A stretch of 64,000 nt of DNA from positions 35,487,657-35,551,656 of the forward strand of contig AP025043.1 in NCBI GenBank assembly GCA_036186865.1. The letters run 5' to 3'. Shown here in pieces: positions 32,694 to 43,798 of this stretch. A model generated the notes under the pieces. The model was not told the DNA's origin. It was given only the letters and a program-made list of their open reading frames with translations, and made no database searches. Position numbers and translations under genes: made by a program. Source of the DNA: Eustoma russellianum (taxonomy: Eukaryota; Streptophyta; Magnoliopsida; Gentianales; Gentianaceae). Numbering within the stretch: position 1 is the first letter of the stretch; each line of letters opens with the position of its first letter.

Positions 32694-33535
32694 CCGAAGC
32701 TGATCGAACAAGTCGTCGATTCTTGGCAAGGGGTACTTATTCTTTATGGTGATTTTATTGAGCTCTCTATAGTCGATACACAACCGCATACTTCCGTCCT
32801 TCTTCTTGACGAATAGTACCGGAGCTCCCCAAGGTGAAACACTTGGGCGTATCAGCTTCTTTTCCAATAACTCATGTAGCTGCTCCTTCAGCTCTTTCAG
32901 TTATGCGGGGGCCATTCTGTTGGGAGCCTTCGATATTGGTTCAGCTCCTGGAATCAGGTTGATCTCAAAAGCTACTTCCCGCTCCGGGGGAAGGCCTGGC
33001 AATTCTTCTGGAAAAACCTCCGGATATTATCGGACTACTGGAACTTGAGTTAAGTCCGTGGGTGCTTGGTCAGTGTTTATGGCATAGACAAGATATCCTT
33101 GATGTCCTTTCTTTAAAGCTTTACTGGCGCGAATTGCATTTACATAAATGTTCTTAGGGTTCTTTCGTAACTGTGATCCCCCTTGAAATGTTACGTCTTT
33201 ATGTGTGGGGTCCTTAAAGGCAACTCGCTTTTCACTACAATCGATGTTGGCATAGTTCTTGGAGAGCCAGTCCATTCCAAGAATTACATCGAAATCCGTC
33301 ATGGGTATGGAAATCAAATCGGCGTCAAACCGATGGTTATTAAACTCAAGTTCACAATTTTTGAACACATGGTGAGCTACAAGCACCTGCTCCCCAGCTG
33401 CTTGGATTCTATAAGGTGCATCACTATAGATTGGACCTTTCTCCATATTCTTTGCGAATCTCTTGGATATGAAAGTGTAGCTGGCGCCACTGTCAAATAG
33501 TACCTTGGCAGGTATCGAACATACTAGTATAACTC
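32694..33535 (-). pseudogene. B internal 1: protease and N-terminal RT
   Basis: Second putative exon, 842 nt (2 + 280 codons), so no net indel. Protease active site VLFDSGASYTFIS and ILGMDWLSKN; then RT entry KKLIRPSVSPWGAP, VKKKDGSMRLCIDYRELN, KNKYPLPRIDDLFDQL. In-frame TAA at 33027-33029 (after VPVVR) and about 32900 (after MAPA) are shared with internal 2; E1 has sense codons at both. Confidence 0.9.
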
Positions 33536-33614
33536 CTGAATCATACAATTCTTACTAAATAACCATAAGGCAACGATGTTGTAAAAGAAAGGTAGCACGG
33601 TTTTCGGAAAATAC
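33536..33614 (-). other. B internal 1 putative intron 1 (gag/protease), 79 bp
   Basis: 5' site ACAG|GTATTT, 3' site TGATTCAG|GA, T-rich interior, phase 1. Splicing joins DNVAT-G-VILVCSIPAKVLFDSG. If retained, the gag frame reads on and stops at TGA 33541-33543, just before the 3' site, giving Gag alone. Confidence 0.75.
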
Positions 33615-34848
33615 CTGTTGCTACATTGTCGGCTTCCTCAGCAGCTGCGTCAGTCATAGCGTGGACTCGTGCGTTGGTACGCTGACGCTGAGGTTTTGGT
33701 GGCTGTTGTTGTTGTCGGGTTCCCTTCTCAGGACATTCTCTGGCTATGTGTCCTGTTTTCTCGCATCCAAAGCAGGTGGTCCCTTTGTTCTGACAGTCCT
33801 TTAGGACGTGCCCAGTCTGACCACATCCAAAACATTTGCTAGCCTGGACATAGCATTCTCCTACATGGAACTTACCACAATGAGCGCATTTTGGAATGGC
33901 AAGTTGTTGTCCTTGATTCTGTGATTGGTTTTTTTGGGAGCGGCGTTGAAATCGGTTCTTCCCTTGACGCCCTGGCCCCCTTGTGTTTTGCTTGGCGGTC
34001 TTACGGGGCCCTCCGCCTCCGGTCGTCTCCCTTCCCCTCTTCTGATTAAACTCATCCCTGCGAATGATATCTCTTTCAATTCTATAACAGGCATCTAGAA
34101 GGGCACCAAAGTTGGCTGGGTTGGCATTAACCAACCATGTTCGGATTCTAGGGTTCAGTCCTCTCTCGAATTTCAACATCTTTGTTTCTTCATCGTTCAT
34201 GGTGGATGGTTGGAATCTTCCCAGAGCTATGAATTTTTAGTTAGCATAATCGGCAACCGTCATTCCAGACTCTTGTATCAGGGATTCGAATTCGTGTCTT
34301 TTCTGTAGCTTTATTGAAGGGGGTATGTAGAACTTGTTAAATTCCTGGAGGAACCTTTCCCAGGGAATTGGTCTCGGCAAAGCTTGTAGATTAGCCTTCC
34401 ACCATTGGTTGGCCTCTCCTAACAGAAAGGGTCTGACTGCTTGGGTCTTCACTTCTTCTGGGGCTCTGATTAGTTCGAAGCAATTCTCTACCTCATCAAG
34501 CCTTTTTTCAGCTATATCAGAACCTGACTTTCCTTCGAACGGCGGAACATTGGCTCTTTTCAACTTTTCAAAGTAATATTGGACATCCCTAATTGGCTCG
34601 TGAGGTTGGGGGTTATTCTGCTAGAGCATCACTTGCCCAATCTGTGTAACTGTTTGGCAGAAGTTCTGAAAGGTATTCATGTCTGGCATCATAGGGGGAA
34701 AAGGTCCTTGTGGTGGAGGGACATTCTGAACTGGCGGTGGATTTTGTCCTTGAGGTGGTGGAGGTGGAGGGGCCTGAGCGGGTGGAGGTGGAACAGGCTC
34801 TTGCACCTCGGGCCTAATTCTGGTCGGTCTCCCTCTAGGTCGCACCAT
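33615..34848 (-). pseudogene. B internal 1: gag
   Basis: First putative exon, 1234 nt (411 codons + 1). Basic and proline-rich N-terminal arm (VRPRGRP…PPPPAQAPPPPPP), gag core (YYFEKLKRANVPPFEG, ANQWWKANLQALPRP, FERGLNPRIRTWLVNANP), then three Cys/His motifs: CAHCGKFHVGEC, CFGCGQTGHVLKDC and CFGCEKTGHIAREC. Two in-frame stops, TAG at 34621-34623 (E1 has CAG) and TAA at 34237-34239 (an extra codon after DYAN), are shared with internal 2. ATG at 34846-34848 is preceded by TTGCAG. Confidence 0.9.
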
Positions 34849-35144
34849 CTGCAACACGTAGTGTCGACTTTATTCAGTACAGAAATGTCACAACCAGTAA
34901 CAAAATTTTAACTTGACATGTCGGAAGAGCATATGCGTACATACGTTATTATTTAAATATACGATAGGTCATTAGTTGCGCCTATCACTAGGTCGTGCCC
35001 TAATTTGTAGGTCGAAGTCGTTCTGTTCTAGGGTGAACTCTCATCTAAAATAAATTCCTAGGTCTAAGATCAAACTTAGTCGACTATAATCATAACTTAG
35101 TTCTACATTCTGCCCGGATCTGGAGCCTTCGCTCTGATACCACC
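34849..35144 (-). other. B internal 1 leader, stem-loop and primer-binding site
   Basis: Primer-binding site 35131-35142 (TGGTATCAGAGC on the minus strand), two bases from the LTR. CTAAG-TTTGAT-CTTAG stem-loop at 35064-35079, 52 nt downstream of the primer site. Otherwise non-coding. Confidence 0.85.
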
Positions 35145-38100
35145 TGTGGCACCTCCACCCTGGCCCCGCCGAAGTCGGTGCACCCGCCGTACTTCACTAA
35201 GGAGAGTACTAGGAGTCATCCATACGCGTCGTGATCCATGATAATAATGCATGGATTTTCGTTCTTATGAGCAACAAACAAGCGAAACCGTGGCAGAATT
35301 TAAAACTTCGAATTAAAACGTCATCACCATCAGTTAAAGTTTACAACCCACATAAATCGTAGCTGAAAGCATCAAAAGCAAATTATTTTCCCATCACAAT
35401 TACATAACTCCATCATCTCTTAATGCTGGTACGCTCGGTCTCCTAATCCTGGCCATCCTCCAATGCACTCACGGGTAGGGAACTCTAGGCTCGTCATCGA
35501 TCCATTCTACCTTGTCTCCTGCCACCTCTGGAGAGAAAAATAGGGTGAGTGACAACGTCACCAGCAAGTATACTATAATAATCATGGGTTAAATGGAAAG
35601 TACGAGCAAGAACCGATCCCCAACAATATTTGGTTTAGAAGCATACCTGTCCTCCGACCGATATTCGATAAGGATCATCGCTAAGTATAATAAGATCTTA
35701 ACTTAAGAAAAATCATCAGTCAAGCAGAATATAACATTAAGAGACTGTAACTTGTGCCGATGCATAATACCACAATAATCATCACTTAAGGAAGTCACAC
35801 TTAGGTTATACCAGGTCATGCCAACTTAGTCTAAGTATCATGTGTTACTACACAATAACTCCGTAGACGTGACATGCATGCGTATGTACGTGTGATGCAT
35901 CATGATAAAATGAGAATATGACTTTTCATGCTTTTTCTTTCAAATCATCATCGTCATAAAACAATAGAGTGTTCAGATCTATCTTCCCGGATCTGAGGCG
36001 GTAACTTCTCCACTTCGAATCTATTACTCCTGGATTCGGAACGGTAACGTCATCATACTTGCCAGGTCTATTCTTTTCCGGGCCCGCACGGTCATTATCA
36101 TCATTCTCATCATCAGGCCTATTATTTTCCGGGCCTGCACAGGTATTCTTTCAGATCACTTAACCCGGATCTCCTCAGGTTCATACTGGCCAAGTTCATA
36201 CTCACACACGGTACCGGTGGGGAAGCGTTCTTTTAAAAACACAAAAATCATCTTTTTGAAAACGCTTTTCATCTTTCTTTCGCGTGAAATCCATGCCATA
36301 AATCATGCATGTGACGATGAATGCAATATATTACATGTAACGTGCAAATGACGTCATAATGCATGACATAAACGATTGGACATGTTTCGTTGACATGCTG
36401 GAATTTTCCAGCTTAGCAGCGTCTACTTCTTCTTATGAATTTTCTTCTAAAATGCATGTTTTAGATCCATTTAATCACATGTACTTCTCCGTAACTGTCA
36501 TAAGTGAATGCCATGCATGCGTTGCGGAATTACGATATCAATAAGGGACTCAATTATTCTTTTTCATAAAACAATGCAATCTGAATTCTGAAATGACCAT
36601 ATTTTACTATAAAATTTATTGTGACAAATCCTTTAATCTTTTTCTGGAAATTCCAACTCTCCAATTTAATAAACTCATTAGGCTAGCATCCTGTCATCTT
36701 TTAGCCCAATTTTAATTCACTAAGGCCCTTTTCCAGATCATGCAAAGTGTGACACAAATTCTGTCCATCCAGCACATTTCAGTTTGACCCGTTTTACTAG
36801 AAAATTAATTAAAAGTAAACCACAAATTATTTTGATAAAATTCCAACTTCCACCCCTTCTTTATTCTTGAGGTTAGTACCATGCCAAAAACTAATGGATT
36901 TGCACACCTCTAAGGTCTATTTTTAGACCACCAAACACGTTACTTACATTCTGTCCAGTACAACTTTTTCCAGCAGGACCAGCCTTAGTAGAAAATTCAT
37001 TAAAAATAAACCGTGGCTCTTTTTAACGTGATTCCAACTCTCACATCTAAAAAACACATAGCATACCAAAAATTAGTGGAATTGACTGTTCCTAAGGTCC
37101 TTTTTCTAGCTTCACAAAACAGTCTAAATTTCGGTCCAGCTCCAGAAATTTCAAGTGATCATAATCTCTTCCTAAATGCCCTTAGTTCACATTTCGCTAC
37201 CCACACTTAGTAACAATTTTGAGATGCACACACGCACCCTTCACCAACAGCCTCATTATTTGGTGCATGCAAGAAAAATGATATAACCAAGAGTATATTA
37301 AGCCTAACACACAACAAGATCGAAACTTGTCCCCATTTCCTTGCTATATTGACATTTTTCATGTGAAATCACCCAACCTCCCTTAACCCTTCCACCGTGA
37401 GCATTTCATCATGAAAGAAAGGATCTTTAACACACTCAAGCCTTGATTAGAACATAAATATGCATATAACCATCAAAGAACACATCTTTGGAGCAAAGTA
37501 CCTCTCCTACACATCTAAATGCCTAGGGCCGAAAGTTTTGGCCTTGCAACTTGCCATTTTACAACTAAGATTAGATCTTAGGTATTTCTAGCCATTCATG
37601 CACACACTTTCACATCTAAACCATAAGAAGTATAGTGTACTTGCCTTGTTTGCTTACTCTTTCTTGGAAAGGTGAAAAAGTTGAAGTCTTTCTCTCTTCT
37701 ACACAAGCATTCCCACGGTGGTGGGGGAGAAAGAAAGAAACATAGTTAGTCTATGTTTTTAACTCAACATTCCTTCAAAAAGAAAGTTAAATGGCTTACC
37801 AAAAAGGAGTTTCACTTTTGTCCAAGCTTCTCTAAGCTAGAGCTCTTGAAAGCTTGAGATCCTTGAGCCTAGAGACCATTAAGGTCACGGTTTGGAGCAA
37901 AGAGAGGCACACCATGAGTTTCATGTTCATGAAAGTATAAATGTCTTCTTAAGAGGCTAAGAATACTTACCTAATGTCACTTAGCTTTAGAGGAATCCAA
38001 TCCTTCTTGGTGCTCCTCTTGGCCGTGGGGTTGGAAGAGAAAAGCAAGAGAAGGAATCCTCTTGAGTTTCTTTAGAGGGTTTGAACAAAACTTAGAAAGT

Positions 38101-38706
38101 TCTTCAAGTGTGTTTTGGAGGGAACCTTGTCACTTTGGCTAGGTTTAGCCGTTGAGGGTATATGGGTGGGGTTAGGGTTTTGCCTTAGCCTTTTCAAATT
38201 AGGTGTCTTAACCTTGGTCACCTTTGGTTAACCAAGGTTACTTTACTACTAACTATGGTTACTTTAGGCCAACCATAGTTTCTTTTGACTAACCATAGTT
38301 CCTTTTAGGTTTGGTTAGGTTAGTTCTCATTAACTTAGCCACCTTTCTTCATAATTGGCTTCCCCCCTCCTCTCCCTCTTAATGCAGCCGGCGGTTGGGG
38401 TCTTTAATGACCCCAACTAGCCTTTGAAATTTATTTTTTGCCATCCCTTTTAGTTTTACCTAAAAAAATGATACACATTTATGCCATTAGTATATATTTA
38501 AATAGGGATTTTAGAAATAGCCCTTCTTGGCTATGGGCCGAAATTCACAAAGCCATGGAGCAATTGGATCCTTTCTTGTAATGCACATAGTACTCTTCAT
38601 AATATACTTATAATGATCATTGAAATTTCAAGCGCAAGCGTAAATTGTCACATGTTTACTAACTCAACCTTAGGTACAAGAAGGATTCTATAATTGGGTT
38701 ACAACA
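35145..38706 (-). mobile_element. Array B LTR 2 (shared middle LTR)
   Basis: 3562 bp, the 5' LTR of internal 1 and the 3' LTR of internal 2. Same content as LTR 1: palindrome 35189-35209, micro-ORF exon/intron 35469-35646, ~185-bp repeats about 36540-37160, GTTACTTTA motif cluster about 38213-38320. Confidence 0.92.
35469..35646 (-). other. LTR micro-ORF exon and putative LTR intron (B LTR 2)
   Basis: Intron 35646-35528 (119 bp), exon 35527-35469 (59 nt), same splice sites and C-terminal peptide as LTR 1. Confidence 0.55.
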
Positions 38707-38751
38707 TTCTCTCCCTTTTATTATAAGTTTCGTCCTCGAAACATGAAAGTG

Positions 38752-41276
38752 CTAATCAAAGAGGTGAGGGTACAAATTTTTCATGTCCTCTTCTAGTTCC
38801 CAGGTAGACTCATCCACAGAATGGTTCTTCCATTGTACCTTAACCATTGGTATAGTTCGTTTCCTTAGCACCTTTTCCTTACGATCGACTATCCTCTCTG
38901 GTTCTTCCTCGTAGGTCGTGTCAGCTTCTAGCTTCAAAGGTTGATCTTTTATGACATGACTAGGATCGTGTACATATCGTCGCAGTTGGGAAACATGAAA
39001 CATGTCATGTATTTGAGATAGGGTGGGCGGTAGAGCGAGTCGATATGCCACTTTTCCAATTCTTTCAAGAACCTCGTATGACCCAATAAATCTTGGACTC
39101 AACTTCCCTTTCACACCAAATCTTTTAATTCCCTTTGTTGGCGACACTTTTAGAAACACTTTTTCTCCATCTTGAAATTCTAACGGTCGCCGCTTCTCAT
39201 CTGCCCAGACCTTGCTTCTATCTTAGGCCGCTTGTAACTTTTGCTTGATAATCTTTATTTTCTCTCGGGCTTGCTCTACTAGGTCGGGTCCAGTGAGAAT
39301 CTTGTCTCCTATTTCATCCCAGTAGAGCAGAGAATGGCACTTCCTTCCATAGAGTGCTTCGTACGGGGCCATTCCTATAGATCAATGGTAGCTGTTGTTA
39401 TATGAAAATTCTACTAGTTTGAGACTCCGATCCCAGCTTTTCCCAAAGTCGAGTGTGCAAGATCGCAACATGTCTTCTAGTGTCTGAATATTTCTTTCTG
39501 ATTGACCATCCCTTTGGGGATGAAATGCCAAGCTCATGTGAATCTCAGTACCCATTGTCTTCTGAAAAGCTGTCCAGAATCGTGATGTGAAACGAGGGTC
39601 GCGATCACACACGATACTTAGGGGTACTCCATGAAGACTTACAATTTGTTCTACGTACATCGTGGCCAACTTTTACATTGGGGCCTTGATTGTCATAGCC
39701 ATGAAATGGGCGGACTTGGTTAGACGATCGACAACCACCCAAATAGTATCGTAACCATTTTTTGTTCTAGGTAAGTCAGTAACAAAATCCATAGAAATGT
39801 GATCCCATTTCCATTCGGGAACCTCGAGAGGCTGCAGCAACCCTGTGGGTTTCTGGTGTTCTGCTTTCACCTTTTGGCACACGAGACATTTTTCCACAAA
39901 TTCTGCAATCTGTCTTTTCATGCCGCGCCACCAAAATCGTTGTTTCAAATCTTGGTTCATTTTGTTAGCTCCATGGTGGATGGATAATCACGAGCTATGT
40001 GCTTCCTTAAGAACTTCGTTCAAAATGTCTTCGTTATTGGGTACGCACAATCTTTCTTGAAACCACAGACTGTTGTCGTCCCGAACCTTAAATTCTTCAA
40101 TGGGTTTTGTCTGTACTCGATCCTTTATCTTTCTTAGGGTTTCGTCCTTTTCTTGCTCCTCTTTAATTCTATCTACTAACGAAGGAATTATCATTAATTT
40201 TGCGAGCATGCCCTCAATTGAATCGACTTCTTCTAGATCAAATTCTCCATGTCACGCTGCAAAGGAGGTTGGCGTGGAAGACATATTTTTCTACTTAATG
40301 CATCCGCCGCCTTATTGGCTTTTCCCGGGTGATATTGAATTGATAGGTCATAGTCCTTTATTAACTCCAGCCATCTTGGTTGTCGCATGTTCAGCTCTTT
40401 TTGGGTGAATAAGTATTTGAGACTTTTGTGGTCCGTGAAAATTTCACACCTTTCGCCGTACAAATAGTGCCTCCATATTTTTTGTGCGAAGACCACAGCT
40501 GCCAACTCAAGGTCGTGTACAGGATAGTTTTGTTCAAAGGGTTTTAACTGTCGGGAGGCATATGCAATTGCTCGATCTTTTTGCATTAGTACACATCCTA
40601 ACCCGTTCTTAGAGGCATCACTATATACCACAAAGTTTTCTCCGGGAATAGGATGTGCCAGGACTGGGGCGGAAGTCAATTTCTTCTTCAATTTGGTAAA
40701 GCTATTCTCGCAGTCTGAGGTCCATTCAAACTTGGTTTTCTTCTGGGTTAAGCGGGTCATGGGCATAGCAATCCGAGAGAATCCTTCTACAAACTTTCGA
40801 TAGTATCCTGCGAGACCGAGAAAACTTCGTACCTCCGTAACATTTGTCGGTCTGGGCCACTCCGTGATTGCTTCGATTTTCTTAGGATCTACTGATATCC
40901 CTTCTTCGGATATCACGTGCCCTAGGAAGGCTACACTTCGTAGCCAGAATTTGCACTTATTGAACTTCGCATACAGTCGCTCTCTTCGTAAAATGTCCAG
41001 AGCAATCCTTAGATGGGTTTCATGGGTTTCTTGGTCTGGATAATATATCAAGATGTCGTCTATGAAGACCACAACGAATTTGTCTAATTGCTCTTGAAAA
41101 ACTTGATTCATTAGGTCCATGAATGCGGCAGGCGCATTGGTCAGCCCGAACGGCATTACTAGGAACTCGTAATGTCCGTAACGGGTTCTGAATGCAGTTT
41201 TGTGGACGTCTTTAGCCTTGATCTTCAACTGGAAGTATCCCGAGCGAAGATCAATCTTACTGAAAATTCTTGCCCC
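38752..41276 (-). pseudogene. B internal 2: RT, RNase H, integrase, chromodomain
   Basis: Third putative exon, 2525 nt, one short of a multiple of three. RT and RNase H are open from 41276 to about 40245 (350 codons in the frame at 40233-41285): active site VVVFIDDILIYYPD, VVYSDASKNGLG, and the RNase H C-terminus HPGKANKAADALSRK. Lesions shared with internal 1: a one-base deletion near 40245 and TAA near 39672. Private: TGA near 39382 (CGA to TGA) and TAA near 39226 (CAA to TAA). Integrase core, GPY/F and chromodomain follow to TAG at 38752-38754. Confidence 0.9.
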
Positions 41277-41347
41277 CTGCATCATGATACCTTTAGGTAG
41301 GGTTCATAAGAAACTTTATTACTAAATAAAATGTTTCATTCGCTTAC
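41277..41347 (-). other. B internal 2 putative intron 2 (inside RT), 71 bp
   Basis: GTAAGC…GATGCAG, phase 0, same position as in internal 1 and E1. Confidence 0.75.
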
Positions 41348-42189
41348 CCGAAGCTGATCGAACAAGTCGTCGATTCTTGGCAAGGGCTACTTATTCTTTA
41401 TGGTGATTTTATTGAGCTCTCTATAGTCGATACACAACCGCATACTTTCGTCCTTCTTCTTGACGAATAGTACCGGAGCTCCCCAAGGTGAAACACTTGG
41501 GCGTATCAGCTTCTTTTCCAATAACTCATGTAGCTGCTCCTTCAGCTATTTCAGTTATGCGGGGGCCATTCTGTTGGGAGCCTTCGATATTGGTTCAGCT
41601 CCTGGAATCAGGTTGATCTCAAAAGCTACTTCCCGCTCCGGGGGAAGGCCTGGCAATTCTTCTGGAAAAACCTCCGGATATTATCGGACTACTGGAACTT
41701 GAGTTAAGTCCGTGGGTGCTTGGTCAGTGTTTATGGCATAGACAAGATATCCTTGATGTCCTTTCTTTAAAGCTTTACTGGCGCGAATTGCATTTACATA
41801 AATGTTCTTAGGGTTCTTTCGTAACTGTGATCCCCCTTGAAATGTTACGTCTTTATGTGTGGGGTCCTTAAAGGCAACTCGCTTTTCACTACAATCGATG
41901 TTGGCATAGTTCTTGGAGAGCCAGTCCATTCCAAGAATTACATCGAAATCCGTCATGGGTATGGAAATCAAATCGGCGTCAAACCGATGGTTATTAAACT
42001 CAAGTTCACAATTTTTGAACACATGGTGAGCTACAAGCACCTGCTCCCCAGCTGCTTGGATTCTATAAGGTGCATCACTATAGATTGGACCTTTCTCCAT
42101 ATTCTTTGCGAATCTCTTGGATATGAAAGTGTAGCTGGCGCCACTGTCAAATAGTACCTTGGCAGGTATCGAACATACTAGTATAACTC
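41348..42189 (-). pseudogene. B internal 2: protease and N-terminal RT
   Basis: 842 nt, as in internal 1. Shares TAA after VPVVR (41681-41683) and after MAPA (about 41554). Private stops: TAG replacing Tyr of KNKYPLPR near 41388 and TAG replacing Glu near 41546. Protease active site DSGASYTFIS is intact. Confidence 0.9.
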
Positions 42190-42268
42190 CTGAATCATAC
42201 AATTCTTACTAAATAACCATAAGGCAACGATGTTGTAAAAGAAAGGTAGCACGGTTTTCGGAAAATAC
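42190..42268 (-). other. B internal 2 putative intron 1 (gag/protease), 79 bp
   Basis: Same splice sites and length as 33536-33614. Confidence 0.75.
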
Positions 42269-43502
42269 CTGTTGCTACATTGTCGGCTTCCTCAGCAGCT
42301 GCGTCAGTCATAGCGTGGACTCGTGCATTGGTACGCTGACGCTGAGGTTTTGGTGGCTGTTGTTGTTGTCGGGTTCCCTTCTCAGGACATTCTCTGGCTA
42401 TGTGTCATGTTTTCCCGCATCCAAAGCAGGTGGTCCCTTTGTTCTGACAGTCCTTTAGGACGTGCCCAGTCTGACCACATCCGAAACATTTGCCAGCCTG
42501 GACATAGCATTCTCCTACATGGAACTTACCACAATGAGCGCATTTTGGAATGGCAAGTTGTTGTCCTTGATTCTGTGATTGGTTTTTTTGGGAGCGGCGT
42601 TGAAATCGGTTCTTCCCTTGACGCCCTGGCCCCCTTGTGTTTTGCTTGGCGGTCTTACGGGGCCCTCCGCCTCTGGTCGTCTCCCTTCCCCTCTTCTGAT
42701 TAAACTCATCCCTGCGAATGATATCTCTTTCAATTCTATAACAGGCATCTAGAAGGGCACCAAAGTTGGCTGGGTTGGCATTAACCAACCATGTTCGGAT
42801 TCTAGGGTTCAGTCCTCTCTCGAATTTCAACATCTTTGTTTCTTTATCGTTCATGGTGGATGGTTGGAATCTTCCCAGAGCTATGAATTTTTAGTTAGCA
42901 TAATCGGCAACCGTCATTCCAGACTCTTGTATCAGGGATTCGAATTCGTGTCTTTTCTGTAGCTTTATTGAAGGGGGTATGTAGAACTTGTTAAATTCCT
43001 GGAGGAACCTTTCCCAGGGAATTGGTCTCAGCAAAGCTTGTAGATTAGCCTTCCACCATTGGTTGGCCTCTCCTAACAGAAAGGGTCTGACTGCTTGGGT
43101 CTTCACTTCTTCTGGGGCTCTGATTAGTTCGAAGCAATTCTCTACCTCATCAAGCCTTTTTTCAGCTGTATCAGAACCTGACTTTCCTTCGAACGGCGGA
43201 ACATTGGCTCTTTTCAACTTTTCAAAGTAATATTGGGCATCCCTAATTGGCTCGTGAGGCTGGGGGTTATTCTGCTAGAGCATCACTTGCCCAATCTGTG
43301 TAACTGTTTGGCAGAAGTTCTGAAAGGTATTCATGTCTGGCATCATAGGGGGAAAAGGTCCTTGTGGTGGAGGGACATTCTGAACTGGCAGTGGATTTTG
43401 GCCTTGAGGTGGTGGAGGTGGAGGGGCCTGAGCGGGTGGAGGTGGAACAGGCCCTTGCACCTCGGGCCTAACTTTGGTCGGTCTCCCTCTGGGTCGCACC
43501 AT
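42269..43502 (-). pseudogene. B internal 2: gag
   Basis: 1234 nt, same length as internal 1. Shares TAG at 43275-43277 and TAA at 42891-42893. Private: TGA near 42405 in the last knuckle (GKT*HIAREC; Gly codon in internal 1). Proline-rich arm, gag core and Cys/His motifs as in internal 1. Confidence 0.9.
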
Positions 43503-43798
43503 CTGCAACACGTAGTGTCGACTTTATTCAGTACAGAAACGTCACAACCAGTAACAAAATTTTAACTTGACATGTCGGAAGAGCATATGCGTACATACCT
43601 TATTATTTAAATATACGATAGGTCATTAGTTGGGCCTATCACTGGGTCGTGCCCTAATTTGTAGGTCGAAGTTGTTCTGTTCTAGGGTGAACTCTCATCT
43701 AAAATCAATTCCTAGGTCTAAGATCAAACTTAGTCGACTATAATCATAATTTAGTTCTACATTCTGTCCGGATCTAGAGCCTTCGCTCTGATACCACC
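43503..43798 (-). other. B internal 2 leader, stem-loop and primer-binding site
   Basis: Primer-binding site 43785-43796; stem-loop 43718-43733 at the same spacing as in internal 1. Non-coding. Confidence 0.85.

Noticed and set aside
30099..34848. Suppression or recoding of the many in-frame stops as a regulated feature
   Set aside because: Stops are scattered through gag, protease, RT and integrase, and private lesions add to shared ones, as expected of dead copies.
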